From the NCBI GenBank assembly GCA_947034885.2, contig OX344754.2, positions 23,082,501-23,146,500 of the forward strand: a DNA stretch of 64,000 nt, in the 5' to 3' direction. The stretch is from Thuidium tamariscinum (taxonomy: Eukaryota; Streptophyta; Bryopsida; Hypnales; Thuidiaceae). This document shows positions 22,606 to 35,455 of the stretch, piece after piece. The notes under the pieces were generated by a model, which worked only from the letters and a program-made list of their open reading frames with translations, was not told the origin of the DNA and searched no databases. How positions within the stretch are numbered: position 1 is the first letter of the stretch; each line of letters begins with the position of its first letter. A program made the translations under genes and the position numbers.

Positions 22606-25600
22606 CTACTTCTGCGACCTCAATACAAACCGATGCTTCAGGGAATGCTCCACTTGCTCAAACAACTCTGCAAAATCGGCTCCTGCCAAATCATTTTGCA
22701 AAGATCAGGTACCACTCGTGGATATATCTCAGAACTAACACATGGACATGGTTATCTACTCTTGGGAGCTTACCCGATCGTCTGTTGGTTGTACTCTTCT
22801 TTCCCGCCGTTATTCATGGCTCTACATTGTTGAGTTACCCTGTCGAGAGTTTGTAATACCATAAACTATTATTTGCATTCCTTGTTGGTTTGATACAAAA
22901 GCTCTCTGCTTTCTCAATTATGCTACCAATGAAAGCGTTAGAAATTTACCATGTTCGCTACTCTTGCTCAGAGAAGCCTTCACTAGCAGAGACCCAGGTG
23001 CTTGCTGGAAAACCTGCCACACAACTGAAAGTCAGGAACTTCCCTTCCAGAAAATAATGACCCCCGACCCTTTACAGAAATACCACTGTCAATTCCACCC
23101 TCCAGCTAACATCGATCAACTAAAATACACACTTTGAGTCTGATTACGAAATACACTTACCCAAGCCATAAATGAACGACTGATGTCGATTCCAGCATCA
23201 TTTGAGGACATTACAACTTCAGAACATGTTTCATCTGTTGTCTCCCTTTTCCTCTTTCCAAGAACATCAGCATTATGAACCGCAAATGTATCGCAATTAT
23301 CTGGAAGAAAACCCTATGGAATAAGCCAAAATCAATGTTAACCCCAGTACTGAAGGACCCACCTTATAAGCTGTAGTTTAAGATGACTTTTTCACGATCG
23401 CAAAGGAAGTAATAAAATACAATGAACAGTTGGACTCGTAGAAACACGGAAGAGAGTGCAAAACAGGTGCTTTGACTTCCTAGGCAAAGATACCTACTTT
23501 GCACAGCATTATTAACCCGAGTTGGAATTCAACAGCATCGTTTAAAAGATAGAAAAAGGTGCTATCAAAGCGTTGGGAACAGAGAAATCAAAGCTTACAG
23601 AGATGGAGAAGTCGGATAGGTTGATGGAGCACAAAGCACCAAGTTCTTGAAGCTGTGACGCCAGACCTTGCAGCACATCTACTGCAGTGCATCCTCGACC
23701 AAGTCCCTAAAAAAAACAGTTCAGCGGCCCCTCAATTATTCATCAGAATGACACTGTCTAACGGCAGTAACAATGCTAAAACCACATGGGTGTGGCTGTC
23801 TTTGCTAATAGAAAATATGGCAAAGAATATCTTGCAACAACCAAAAGAAATAGAAGAGGATGGCACGTTTATGAACGGATTATTTAAGCAGGAACTGCAT
23901 TGAAGATTAACTTGGCGATCTACCTCCAGCATGAAAGAATGGTTCCTCTTATTCGAGACAGGGTTCTTTTTCTTTGCAGCTTTTGGAGAAGAGGTGAAAG
24001 ACCAAGCGAGGCCCCACCGTGAGGTGCGGCCCTGCACGAACTCCGTCGTTCGAACCGCTGCTGCTCCCAATGCCCAAAGCTTGTCTGCCAACCCCTTGAG
24101 AGTCGCTTTGCGTCCGACCATTGTCGTAAACCAGCTGCTTTGAGCGAGAAAAAAGCAAAGACAATCGTCACGTTCTCGATTTTACACAAAGCAACCTCTG
24201 TGATCCTCTTCCAAAAACTTCGGCAATAGGTTAGGAACTAGAATCACGAAAAGATAACCAATGCTCGTCAAAGACTGCCCATCAAGTAGATAACGAATGC
24301 AGCTGGATTAAAATAAACAAAACTGTGATGAAACTACGAAGCAAGGCAGCGACCTGAATCTGCAACCTACTAGGAACATCACACTGTGATGAGAATGGTA
24401 CGCACTGAATCACATGCTTCAAATTTGCACTGTCTTCAATAATGTGTGACACAAACGCCTCTTCTCCCCCTGGGCATACCATTTCTGACTCAGTTCCTCC
24501 GCAAGCAGTACGAGGGTTTAAGCCGGCCTCTTCCATGCTCGCAAAGAAAGGAGGATTGCACATACAAAAATCAAACCTCTCCTCCTCACTCACAACCCCT
24601 ACTAGCACACCTAGGCTCCTCTCAGCTGGAGTATTATTTCCAGGTTCAGCACTTCCTGGACGCTCAGAATAATATCCAGGCTCGTTGCATACCGTGGATG
24701 GGATTGTCAGTTCCGAAGGTACTTCACGTGGACTGCATTCAGAACTACGCCCGATCTCATCGGAGAGAACTTTAGAAGGGTCCACACCTAAAGATTCCAT
24801 GACTAATTCTTTTCCCGAAAACTGTGAACCATGTGGCACTTGTTCGACCACAGACTCGTGTTTTGAAGGTGGAAGAGCAGGGTCAACTACATCGTAAGCA
24901 GAAATGGTCTGTTCGTTTTCATCCCGACTCGTATCACCGTTCAGAACCGCACTTCGAACCTCAATTAGTGACGAAACGTGAGGATTTGACTCAACATTCC
25001 ACTTCGCCCACTCCAACGCAACCGATGTAATGTCTGCACACCAACAAGAGCCTGAAAACTCACACGAAATAAACCTCTAAAAAAATGCACTGTTCAAACA
25101 CTATGATTCCCTTAAGTGAAATTTGATAAGTGCTACAGAGATCCTACAACCTTAATCATCTACTTTTATACATATGCCCGTCTCATAGAATGACAACAAA
25201 AAGCACATACAGTAAACAATTACTATATGTACAAATTCTCACGACACAAAAACTTCTTATCACATGCTCCAGCACATCGTTGGAGTAGTATTGCACAGCA
25301 ATACTTGGCATTGAGGTACACAATGGTATGGACGAGTTACCTGTACCAACAAACCTCCAACCATGCAACGAAGCACCAAGTAAAGGATAGATGCAGTTCG
25401 CCCCTGTGCCAATGTCCACGCCAGTCACTTGCCGAGCACCAGAAGCTTGCCACGGCGCAGGAGCCAACGCAAGCAAGTCCTCAATCCAATGAATATAATT
25501 TGCGCGGTTGGTAACACCAGGACAAAGCTGACCATCCGGAATCCACCTACAAACAAACGCCATACAATTTGAAGCAAAATAAGAAGGATTTTTTTGTAAT

Positions 25601-25989
25601 CACCTCAATAGGTTTCACTGACTTCATGCAAATGCTTCACCTCCATCATGCAGAATTTATCAGAGAAACTCATAATTGAGGACTCAAGAAGAATGATTTA
25701 CGAGGAAGAGAAGATTCAAACCTCACCATTCCAGCTGCACAATCCTCCATTTCAAATGTAGTTTAAAACCCTAAACCCTGAAGATACAATAAACTCAGAC
25801 TCACCAAGAAATCCCGTAGTCGTGATGAAGAAGAGACCGAGTAAGCTCCCGAGTGGCGTTGAAATCCGTCCAGTCGATCCGCGGTCTCTGACTAGCACCA
25901 TAAGTCACGTACTCTTTGAACTCGGGGTACAATCCTGCCAACACACCAAAATCCGGCGGCTTCTCCGCATACTTGTTACGAGGATGCAT
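22606..25989 (-). CDS. FIO1: METTL16/FIONA1-type RNA N6-adenosine methyltransferase
   Basis: SAM-dependent enzyme; METTL16 in animals and FIONA1 in Arabidopsis methylate U6 snRNA and some mRNAs. Exons in transcript order: 25989-25805, 25546-25341, 25033-24406, 24134-23924, 23706-23599, 23313-23161, 23013-22950, 22682-22606. All junctions are GT-AG and in phase, giving 543 residues. The ATG at 25989 gives MHPRNKYAEKPPDFGVLAGL, the usual N-terminus. Then come NYIHWIEDLLAL, the SAM motif DIGTGANCIYPLLGA (about 107-121), catalytic FDFCMCNPPFF (about 282-292), NTP-binding-type FTTMVGRK and TTEFVQGRTSRWGLAWSF. A Ser/Glu-rich insert of about 100 residues separates the SAM and NPPF parts, as in plant FIO1. 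The C-terminal part (VFQQAPGSLLVKASL … FAELFEQVEHSLKHRF) matches the plant tail. Identity is secure; a few exon edges are inferred from phase. Confidence 0.95.
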
Positions 25990-25999
25990 CTTAGCTTCA

Positions 26000-26900
26000 G
26001 TCTTCAAAAAATCCTAAACCCTGACACCAAGGAACACGACCATAATCACGCCAGCTTCTATGGATGATACCAACACTGACAAAATTCATTGTTCAAAATT
26101 CAAATGACTTGGAAACGGCGACGACGCTCAAATCATGCAATTTCCTACGAGTTCAATCCACGAGAATCTAAAATAACAAAATGAGGAAGAGGAATACACT
26201 CACAATGGATAATATAAAAAACTGAAAAAAATGACGGCACTCTGAAACAGCCGTGTAAACGTCGACGAAGCTCAAAAGGATGCACCTTCCATGATTTCAA
26301 TCTATGAGAAGCTACAAAACCCTAACACGAACATACACACGCCAGCTTCAACGGATGACACGGACACCTGACAAGGAAAAAATACTGCACTGTTCGAAAC
26401 TGCCACGCGAAGACTTTCAAAGATGCACTTTCTACTCCATGGTCTCGAAATTCCCTAAACCCTAAAACCAACCCTAAAAGACAAACGCACACGCCAGCTT
26501 CAACCGACGATACACTGAAAAATCAGAGCACAGTTGGCAACGGCGATGACGCTCAATTCGGAAAAAAAGAGGTACTACAGCAATCTTCCCCGAATTCCGT
26601 AACAACGAAACGGGTCCAAAAGATGCCTTGTCCATTCCATAATTTCGAACTATGAGATCCTCCAGAAACCCTAAACCCAAAAAACAACAGACTCAGTCCA
26701 TTTCAAGCAATGATACCTGAAAGATCAGTACACTGAAGGAAACGGCGATGACGTTCAATTTGGCTAAACCGAGATACTACTCCTAGCTTCCCTAAATTTC
26801 AGAGCAATGTCACGTCTCCAACAGCATGCATTTCTTATACCAGGGTCTCACTCTATGAGAAGATCCAAAACCCCTAAACGCTGAATACTAGCATACTTAC
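26000..26900 (-). repeat. divergent tandem repeats in the 5' flank of FIO1
   Basis: Four to five imperfect units of about 140-220 bp. Recurring blocks are CACGCCAGCTTC(A/T)A (26047, 26338, 26489), AACGGCGATGACGCTCAA-like (about 26118, 26258, 26543, 26741), CTATGAGAAG/GATCC, and AAACCCTAAA telobox-like motifs. A related block lies in the first intron (25770-25790), so the tract overlaps the start of the gene. Teloboxes are common in promoters of plant housekeeping genes; whether these units act that way is inference. Confidence 0.6.
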
Positions 26901-27384
26901 GACATTGTAATCTCACTTATTAATTTCGGCGAAGTGGCACAATTCGGCAGAAAGAAGATGCTACAGCTATATTCCTCGAATCTGGGTCCGAATGATGCGT
27001 GCCTCCTCATCGGCGACGCAAGGAAGGTGTGCGGAAGCCGAGTGGAATGCCTGATTGTGCCGCTTTAGCGGGTACTTTGCACCAATTCGGGAACTTCGTT
27101 TCACATCGAAATGGAGCTAAGCTTAGATGCATGTTAGAAACGCCTTCCAGGTTCCAACTCATCGTCGGCAGTAGGAATTTCGTGGAATCGTTCAGTTACA
27201 ACCAAAACCGTAGAATCTTGACAACAAACCCTTGCTCACCGATTCTGCGGGCCTCCCGGTGTCATTGTTTCGGGTTCTCGAATCGTCTTGTCAGGTAAAA
27301 CAACCCACTGTAGTCACCTAAAATTAAGGTGACTGGAGGAATCGGTTTATGCAAAAAATAGTGAAGGTCCCAATTTACATGGCC
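26901..27384. other. upstream flank of FIO1, CpG-containing
   Basis: The segment 26930-27260 is richer in GC and CpG than its surroundings and carries a 99-codon plus-strand frame without a proper ATG start that I do not recognise. It may be distal promoter or untranslated first-exon sequence of the minus-strand gene. Confidence 0.3.
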
Positions 27385-27387
27385 TTA

Positions 27388-27742
27388 GAGCATCCCCATG
27401 CCTGCACTTCAAAACAACATTTTAACCCTGAAGCGCTCCGATGTACATATTTTGGATGATGAACAGAGGCCTTCAAGGCACTGTATCATCCAATTAACTT
27501 CTAATTTATTAAATGTAACACTTGAATCTAGAGAAGACAACCTTCCTTAATGACAAAATTCATTAAATTCTAGTAAATGATATATCTGTACAAAATTATA
27601 AGCGAAAGTGTGCAAAAATTCAAAAAAGGATTGAGACGTTTCAGGGTTATTCATTCTAAACCACTGATCTTCCTCTTAGAAAGAAGATGAATGGTCTTGA
27701 ATGTTTAAAGTGTTGCTTCATAGTGCAGGCATGGGGATGCTC
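27388..27742. mobile_element. PIF/Harbinger-type MITE (355 bp)
   Basis: TIRs GAGCATCCCCATGCCTGCAC and the exact complement at the other end, flanked by TTA on both sides (27385-27387 and 27743-27745). GAGCATC-type ends and a TTA duplication are typical of plant Harbinger-derived MITEs. The interior is AT-rich and non-coding. The near-perfect TIRs suggest fairly recent insertion. Confidence 0.85.
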
Positions 27743-30700
27743 TTAGGGATTGGAGATTAGAGTAAGCCATGGAGAAATCATTGACAAAATTTGTAACAAA
27801 TATGATGTGGAGAGAAGTGCTCAATGAGCTTTTCAATATTCCACACCTTGCTATTGTAATCCAAGCTATGATACACATTGTAGAGAAGTAATTTTCAAGG
27901 TGGGGACAACGCTAGTAAAATTTGAAGCTTCTGGTTGAAGCCCGACAACTTGAAATTCCTTCTCTTTCTTTGAAAATTTTCAATTGCTTGGATCACTTGA
28001 CCTTGAACATGGAATGAGAGGTGCATTATAGACCTTCGATTCTTGTTTTGTCGTATTGCAGTAATGAAAGGTCTTGGATGTGATTGATGACCATATAATG
28101 GGGTTGGGTCTTGGTTGCCTACTACCTCTATAGTTCGGCTTTTGGAATAAAACTTGCAAAGAGACAATGTGAATCTTAAAAATGTAACATAAACAAAGCG
28201 ACAAAGAACTTACAAATAATCCAAACAATAAGTATTGTTGCAAATCCAAAGCTTAGAGTGGCTGATAACCATAATACAATAAATAGTATTATGAATCATT
28301 GCATTAGTTGCTCAAGTTGGAGGTTTCCTACCTCAAATTCAACCTCGATTATAGCTTACGCTTGAGCTCTTTCAAACCTATGATCATCCTTTCTAAGTTA
28401 AAGTAGACACTAGATTGTTTTTTTACATTTTTGAAGAAGTGTCATGGTGGCAATGTGAAATGATGTAGTGGTACTCCAAATTACAACATTCATCCACTTA
28501 TTGGATGTATAGTATGGTTTTCATCTACAATAAAGTGATTTCATCTAATATTTTTTTTTAATTTCAAAGTTGTTTAGTGATTTCATCTAAGTTTTTTGGC
28601 ATTTTTTAGCCAAATTTTTCTTTTGTGCAATCTAGTACCAAAAAGCCAAAAAAAGTCTTGGTAGACACTAGTGAACATCATCTTTACAAACAATGCACAT
28701 GAAGGTAACCTATAACAACTTTCTTGAATCTCATTGAATTGTTTTATAGAATTTATCATACTTGCAATTACCAGGATTTTTGTACATTCATCTCATTCGA
28801 GTTTGCTATTGAATGACTAAATCTCCATAGGAACCAAGTTGTACAATTTCATCTGGTCTTCAATTCACAAGCCCTTTCTGCAAGCTTAGTTGCATAAGAA
28901 CCTTGATCTGCTTTACATTTAGAGAGTAACTTACAAGGTGATTTTGATAATTGCTTTCTTCTGCACTTATAAAATAGACCAACCTACTACCACCTTGATT
29001 TGCAATCTGACTATGTAAGGGTCAATTCCAAAAGGGACACATATTTTTCAGAGGTGTGTGCATTTTTTACAAATCAAATCCAAGTGGAATTATAATTTTT
29101 TGATCAAAATTGTAATTTTTGTAGATTTTTGAAGTTAGCAACTCTAATTTACAAAAGTGCCCAAGACTAGGGTCATGAATCCCTTAATAACAACCCATAA
29201 CCACCTTCTTATGTCCCTATAAGCATCTAGATTTTCACCAATCAGCTATTGTTATGTTACCCTAAATGACATAAATGCACTAATTTTGTTTGATTTTTAG
29301 TCAAAATTGGCTCATTCTTGGGCTCATTTTTGGACAAATTTGGATGGTGGCATGGATGGAAATGGGACTAAGTATACCTTGAAGGAAATAAATTGCAAAT
29401 GTTACTACACTAGGCTATCTTAATTGATCTTCTAACAAGCAATCAAGTTTGCAACCATATTTTTCCCCAAGTTTAATTGGAAGAAAAAGATATTTTTCAA
29501 TGGATGCGTACTACAACTTTCGTTTTCCTTTAGAATTTGTAACCTCAATTGTGACGGCTTTTCCAAGTCATTGCAAGAAACACTTACCATTTTTGGCTCA
29601 AAATAGCCTACTTGTGACTTTTGGAATAATTTTTTTTTAAATTAAAAAAATATGGATAATTTAAAGAGTAGTGAGAATATTGTGTTTCTTAAAATTCAGA
29701 CCTAATAAAATTTAAATCTAAAAGTTATGCACAAGAAAAGCACAATGGAAAAGACAATGAAAATAGACACTTTGATGTTTGAATTCTTTAAATTAATAAA
29801 AAAAATTCAAAAAAATATCCATTTTTTAAAACTTAAAGATTCTCCTCTTCAACCATTTTCATCTTTGGGAAAAATAAATTGTGTTCTTTAGAGCTGTGCA
29901 AAGGAAGTACTTTTTTAGCACATGTAGAAGTTGAAGAATTTACTATTTTCTTAAAATCTCTTTGTGGGTTTGTGCAATTTCAATAGAAGTCTTTACATGT
30001 CAATTTTGAGCTTAAAATTTACACTTTTGGATTGAAAATAGGACTTAAACCTTCCAAAATTGCCAAGGTAGACATCCAACTAGGGGCTATTTAAAAATAG
30101 AAAAATAATTTTAAGAATTTGGAAACCTTTGTCTCCTACATACATGACAAATTAAAAATGAGCTCGAAATCAACTGACGTCTGTTAAATTACCCACGAAT
30201 CCAAAAACTCAAATGAATCATTTATTTCAAAAACAAAAAGAACAAAAAGAAACTCAAATTAGGTCAAGTAGGTAAGGGAAATGTCAAACAAAACCACAAT
30301 CTGTTGTTTGTTTCTGTCATGACAGCTTGAGACAAATGAATATAAAAAGATGCATCATCTTTCAATGTAAATGGTAAAATCTTGTTTTTTGACACAAATT
30401 TAAAAACTAATGGCTCCAAGGAATGCCTTCATCCTAATTTAAGGTACTTAAATCATAAAAAATTTAGACTTTTTTGGAGGATTGAATTTTTGAGAATTTT
30501 GAAGATAAGTGAAAAAAATCACATCAAATGGAAAATTATTTTTAAAAAATGAAAATTTCACCATGAGTGTATGTTACACTAACCAACACTATAGCATAAA
30601 CTCAATTTATGTGTCATTCTATAATAAGATTATAGTAGACATTGAAAAGGAATTCATCCCATATGAAGTTGATGTAAGGAAATAAAAATTATTTGGAGAG

Positions 30701-31479
30701 TTCTTTAAAATAGATGTTCAAGATAAATGTAGGAATCAAAATGAATGAGACTCAATTGAATTGGATTCAATAACTACTCCAAACTTTAGGGGAAAATGGT
30801 TATAATACAACAAAAATAATCTTTGTAAAGATTCTAAATTTAAAATTTTACATTCAAAAGGTATTATTTAGATTGTTTATGTTGTAATTTAAACACGTAG
30901 AATTATTTTTTAGGTGATTCTTTGGAGCCCACACGTCTTGTTTCAAAAACTATTGAAAATTGACTAAAATAAAGGACTTTAAAGTTTATTTTAAAGTAGA
31001 AAATCCATAAGTACCCGCAAACAAAAAAACCTCATAACTTTTGACTCATTGATCAAAATGGAATGATTCAAAGCTTTCCAAGTATACATATATGAAGAAT
31101 AATAATTTCAAATCTTTTTTGAAAAAAGCAATTTTTTCCAAATTGCCCAGTTACGAAAAAAGTAACATATTAGGCCATATCTTTTGACTCATATTTCCAA
31201 ATGTATTGATTTTTGTACATATGAAAGATATTCCTCGTCCCCCTCCCCCCTTATATTAAAATTTTAGTCCAAAATATGAAACTCTCCACTCACACATGCT
31301 TGTCCAAAATTGCTATATTGTCAACTTTGGTAGGCTAGTCCTTTAGGGATTAATGCCATGGCATCACACAAATACATACAAAATGGAGGCCAATGCAAAT
31401 TAAAAATTTAAATATAGAAGAAGGCTCTAATACAATCAAAGTATGATAAGATTTGATTTAAACTTCTTTAATGGATGGT
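27743..31479. other. gene-free AT-rich desert
   Basis: Nearly 4 kb of AT-rich sequence with no splice-supported coding, no RNA gene and no terminal-repeat pair I could detect. The longest frames are under 100 codons with biased, non-protein-like composition. Confidence 0.6.
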
Positions 31480-31483
31480 TTAA

Positions 31484-32130
31484 CCCCTAAGTGCCCAAAG
31501 CCAGTTTTGAGCTTCTTGGAATTTGCTCTAAGTTGAACAAAATGCCAACATTTTGATAAGTTGTATCAATTTCTTTTTAATGTCAACCGTACAAATTCAA
31601 ACTAGACATGGTAAAGATTGCATAGGAAAAGAAAACATAACAATAGCACTTATAGAGTGAAGGATTATAACATTTGACTATGGAGGTGTTAAAACTGCAA
31701 AAGTGATGTAAAGTGTTTCTATCCTCTTTTGGCAAGTTAAATCTAAAAAGTTGGTGACCAAAAAAATATGAGGTGAAAGGGCCTAACATGCATAACTCCA
31801 ATCAATTTATAGCTCCTCAAAATCTACTCTATAATTTTTATAAATGAATTTTGAATGTGATTTTTTCTCCAAGATCTAGTGTATTTGAGGCTCATTTCCA
31901 AGAGCTCTCAACACTACGGAAAGTCAAGATTGCAAGGGGTACCCTTGCACAAAATCTTCTATAGAAAAATCACTATCATTCATTTTCTAGATCGGATTTT
32001 TGACACTAAAATTAGACTTTTGAAAGAACTTTCCAAAAATACAAACTACTAAAAATAACAATTTGGTTAGGTTTTATTTAACTTCAAAGTTTTCCAAACA
32101 CCAGATTCTGGTGCCTTGGGCAGTTAGGGG
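31484..32130. mobile_element. TTAA-flanked TIR element, piggyBac-like (647 bp)
   Basis: Starts CCCCTAAGTGCCCAAAGCC and ends GGTGCCTTGGGCAGTTAGGGG, about 20-bp imperfect TIRs, with TTAA on each side (31480-31483 and 32131-32134). TTAA target duplication with CCC…GGG ends is the piggyBac signature. It is non-coding, so a non-autonomous derivative. A single related end lies at 13752. Confidence 0.7.
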
Positions 32131-32274
32131 TTAAGAGCCACAATGGGTTCTTCCTTAACTAAGTGGATAGATGTCTACTAATTTTATTCAAAATAAGAGT
32201 TGATAGCCCAACTACCTTTTTACAAATGTTAAAAAATATGAAATAATGATTGATTCAAACATTCTTTGTAGTTT

Positions 32275-32505
32275 TACGGTAGAGGCACCCAATGGTGCAC
32301 TTGCACCCAATGCCGTCCATTTCTAAGTTAGTCATTCATTCTACAACATAAATGTAGTGGGACTGTAGATTGCTTATTGTTTTAGGTCAAAAGAAATAAG
32401 TCATGTACTGCCTACCTACATTTATAGCCTGAAATGATTGTGTGCTGTAGAAACGGACAGCATTGGGTATAGGTGCGCCATTTGGTGCCTCTCCTTTAGA
32501 AAGAG
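32275..32505. repeat. inverted repeat with GGCACCCAATGG arms
   Basis: Arms of about 45 bp: GGTAGAGGCACCCAATGG … TGCCGTCCATTTCTA on the left and TAGAAACGGACAGCATTGGG … TTTGGTGCCTCTCC on the right. The interior is AT-rich. Sequence after the right arm (32620-32720) resembles the interior of the AAGGTAG-ended elements at 39.1 and 54.8 kb, so this may be a rearranged relative. Confidence 0.6.
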
Positions 32506-32789
32506 TTTATATTATTTCTTACCTGTTGCAATGCTAATTCTTAAACAAAATCAGATTTTTCTTAAAACTAAGCATGTGTGGGTTTCCAAGGCCTATGAAT
32601 CACAAATAGCGATCTATGCCAGATTTTGTTTGAAAATTCATAAGTAATTCACAAATACTCTAAAAATTATGAAACGACTTGTGCTAGATTCCTTGTTTAT
32701 TTTTCTTAGACTGAAAAATGAGTGAAAATATTACCATCTAAAAAAATACATGATAAAAGTGGACTAGCCCTTCAATGCTCCATTTCTAA

Positions 32790-33133
32790 GCCTCATAAGA
32801 GGATTTCTGGCTAGTTTAGAAAACTGTGAGTTCCCAAACGCTGGGAACTCATTGGATATGCTACAAACACTATGTTGATGTGGTGGAGTGACAACCACAT
32901 TATAAAATACTAATTAATTAATTATTAAATATTTGTAAAATATATTTTTGAATTTAAAAAAAATCATTTTTTTGCTTTTTAACACATTCTGAAGTCTTTT
33001 GAAAAAAGACATTTTATTTTATTTTTTCAAAATTCAAATATTCAGACTAGCAAGGAGCTAGTCTGTAGTAGTGGGAACAGTTTCGAGGAACAACCCTGAA
33101 ATGGTCTTGTGAGGGTCCAAAAATCCTCTTATG
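32790..33133 (+). mobile_element. MITE, CATAAGAGGATTT-ended family, copy 1
   Basis: Starts CATAAGAGGATTTCTGGCTAG and ends CCAAAAATCCTCTTATG (TIRs of about 17 bp). The interior has CCCAAACGCTGGGAACTC, AATTAATTAATTA and GTAGTAGTGGGAACA. An inverted copy lies at 35456-35801. It is non-coding and the superfamily is not assigned. Confidence 0.75.
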
Positions 33134-33144
33134 CTTACCTTGAA

Positions 33145-33228
33145 AGAAATAGAAACCAACCAACCAATTCAGTTACAAGCTAGGAAGACGACACATGATG
33201 CAACGCAAAGAAGGAACCAACCTGTGTT
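33145..33228 (+). repeat. fragment of the PAT1 promoter repeat
   Basis: ACCAACCAACCAATTCAGTT and AAGACGACACATGATG match the block at 39760-39830 upstream of PAT1 and the second copy at 33920-33985. It directly abuts the right end of the MITE at 32790-33133. Confidence 0.55.
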
Positions 33229-33454
33229 CCCAAAATACATATACAATATTTTGCAGCAATGCTATAACTATGTTTAAAATAGGGCTATTTTTGTGACTTA
33301 TTATAAATTACTGTAGAAGGCACTCAATAAATTTTAGAAAAGAGGTGGAATTATACATAACTTTTTTTGCTCCGGAAGAGTGCAGTTTGCAACAAGTGTA
33401 CTAATGTGGTGTATTTAGAAGGCTAATTCCCATCAGTCGTTTCAACTAAAATTG

Positions 33455-34035
33455 CAAATTGCTTTAATCCATCCATTTGCAATGATTCAAATTTTTTTTC
33501 CACTTGTATCCCAAATTAACAAAAAATAAGAAAAACCATTCTAGACGTTTCTATTGGTTGCAGAAAGATTTGCCCCCTTAAAATAACAACAGGGACATCA
33601 ACTTAATACCATGGCACCCACACAAATGCCTGTTTTGGAGTTGTTCCCTAAAACTGTTTCTGTAACTGTTGGTTGCTGTCAGGCCAGCATTTATCCACAA
33701 AATAAAAAATTGGGGGGGCTTGAAATATGAAAAAAAGCCCCTGTTTAAAAAAAATTCAATTTTTTTTAATGATGCGGCACTCTTTCGACCATGTAGGATT
33801 CCTATTCCCACAATCCAAGCATCCACAGTCTTCCAATGGCCTCAAAAATCCCCTAATGCAATGCAAAGAAAAATTAAATAAAAGAAAAAAAATGGGGCCA
33901 TTGGAACCAAAGGGACACCAACCAACCAATGCAGTCACCAGCTGAGAAGGTGACACGTAACGCAATGAGAAGAAGGAACTAACTGCAATTATGATCTGAC
34001 TGTGGGTGGCCCACTGGAAGTCGTAACCTAGTAGA
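33455..34035 (+). repeat. second, decayed copy of the PAT1 promoter region
   Basis: Direct repeat of 39480-39890, the region just upstream of PAT1, about 5.9 kb away. Shared blocks include TTGTATCCCAAATTAACAAA, GGGACATCA(A/G)CTTAAT(A/G)CCATGG, GGAACCAAAGGGACACCAAC and GTGGGTGGCCCAC. It holds about 200 bp (33650-33850) absent from the other copy. Many CpGs of the PAT1-proximal copy are TG or CA here (CCAGCCGGGAAGACGAC against CCAGCTGAGAAGGTGAC), the pattern left by deamination of methylated cytosine. It no longer precedes any gene. Confidence 0.75.
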
Positions 34036-35455
34036 AACAAAAATCTAAATTATTAATATTTCTAAGATGGAATTAAAATGCACTATTTGAAATGGTGAAA
34101 TTGTTCTAGCAAGAAACTAAACCATGTAAATCTTTTTTGAAAAACTATAAAAATTGCATTCAGAAATAAATCCTAAAAGTTATTTTTTCAAGAATATGCT
34201 TAGATTTTCTAAAAAACAAGATTGTCTATAATCTTCACAAAATTTATTTAAATGAAATCAATTAAAGGTTTTCATATAGAAGAAAATATAAACTATGAAA
34301 AAAAATATACTTTAAAAATAAATTAAAAATTTCCAAATCTTTTTTGGTGGTTGGTTTTTCTAGTTTTGAGTTTATTTAGGCTTAACTTTTGTTTCCAAAT
34401 ACCAATTGAGAAAAAAGCTACATTCCTACATAGCTAATTAATTTCTCTATATTCCAATTTTTTTTAAATCATGAAAAAATTGATATTGTAGGTACTTGAC
34501 TGAAAATCTTAAATCCAATTTGTCCCCTAAAGGAATTAGGGTCCTTTAGGATTTAAAGCAGAATGCAAAATTCGTGTAAATTTCAAGAATGCTACAAATT
34601 CTACTAACACCACAATTAATGTTTGTGAAAATTGATCCAAACTACTTACAAATACTATCAAGAAATTGAAGACCCTAATCTACATCAATAGTCCATATGA
34701 GCTAAATTCCTTTTTTCAACCTCCATTTCACAATCTTCTTGGTTGCATGCATAGGTGCTCATGACTTCTTTTTTGTTGCAATAGGGTGGTGACTAGTGAG
34801 TGACAATAGAAATGTTGTAGAGATATTTCACTTTTCAAATTTCATTCATATTTTTCTTGTTTGTTTGTATAGATGTTTATGAGATATAAAAAAATTGTAG
34901 ATGGATGACGGATAACAACAAAAGTTTTGTGGAGAAGTTTGGATATGGCCTTCTGCTACAATTTTTTTCCAACCCATTTCAATCCATTGTCCTACATCTC
35001 TATCTTTGGGAAGTGAGTGCATGATGGAATTGGCTCAAAAGGTTAATCATGCAATAACTTCTTAACGATATAGTCAAAAATTCTAAAAATTGTTGGACTT
35101 TAAAGATATTCTTTGTTGACATGATGTGTGAAAATTTCAAAGAAAAACTTTTAAAACTCCATTTGCAATGAGTTGTTCAAATTTTCTATATTGCCAAAAA
35201 TACAGCTAGGAAATTAACCTTATGAAAATGAACTGTGACCATAGATTCAAGTCCCCAAATCCTTCATTCTATTTGATGAATACATTGGAAAAAATTGAAA
35301 TTACTCTTGATTTTTCAAAAAAAAAGTGAAGAAAACTCAATACAAATAAGAAATCTTGGTATGCTAAGAAACTGTGAAATTTTCATCTTAGTATTATATC
35401 ATGGTATAAAAACATCTCTACAATTGGCATATAAAAGAAGCACATAGTCTAGTTG
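34036..35455. other. gene-free AT-rich spacer
   Basis: AT-rich, with no frame, repeat partner or RNA gene that I can support. Confidence 0.55.

Noticed and set aside
24442..24897. Plus-strand frames of 70-109 codons
   Set aside because: Antisense shadows of the long third exon of the FIO1 gene.
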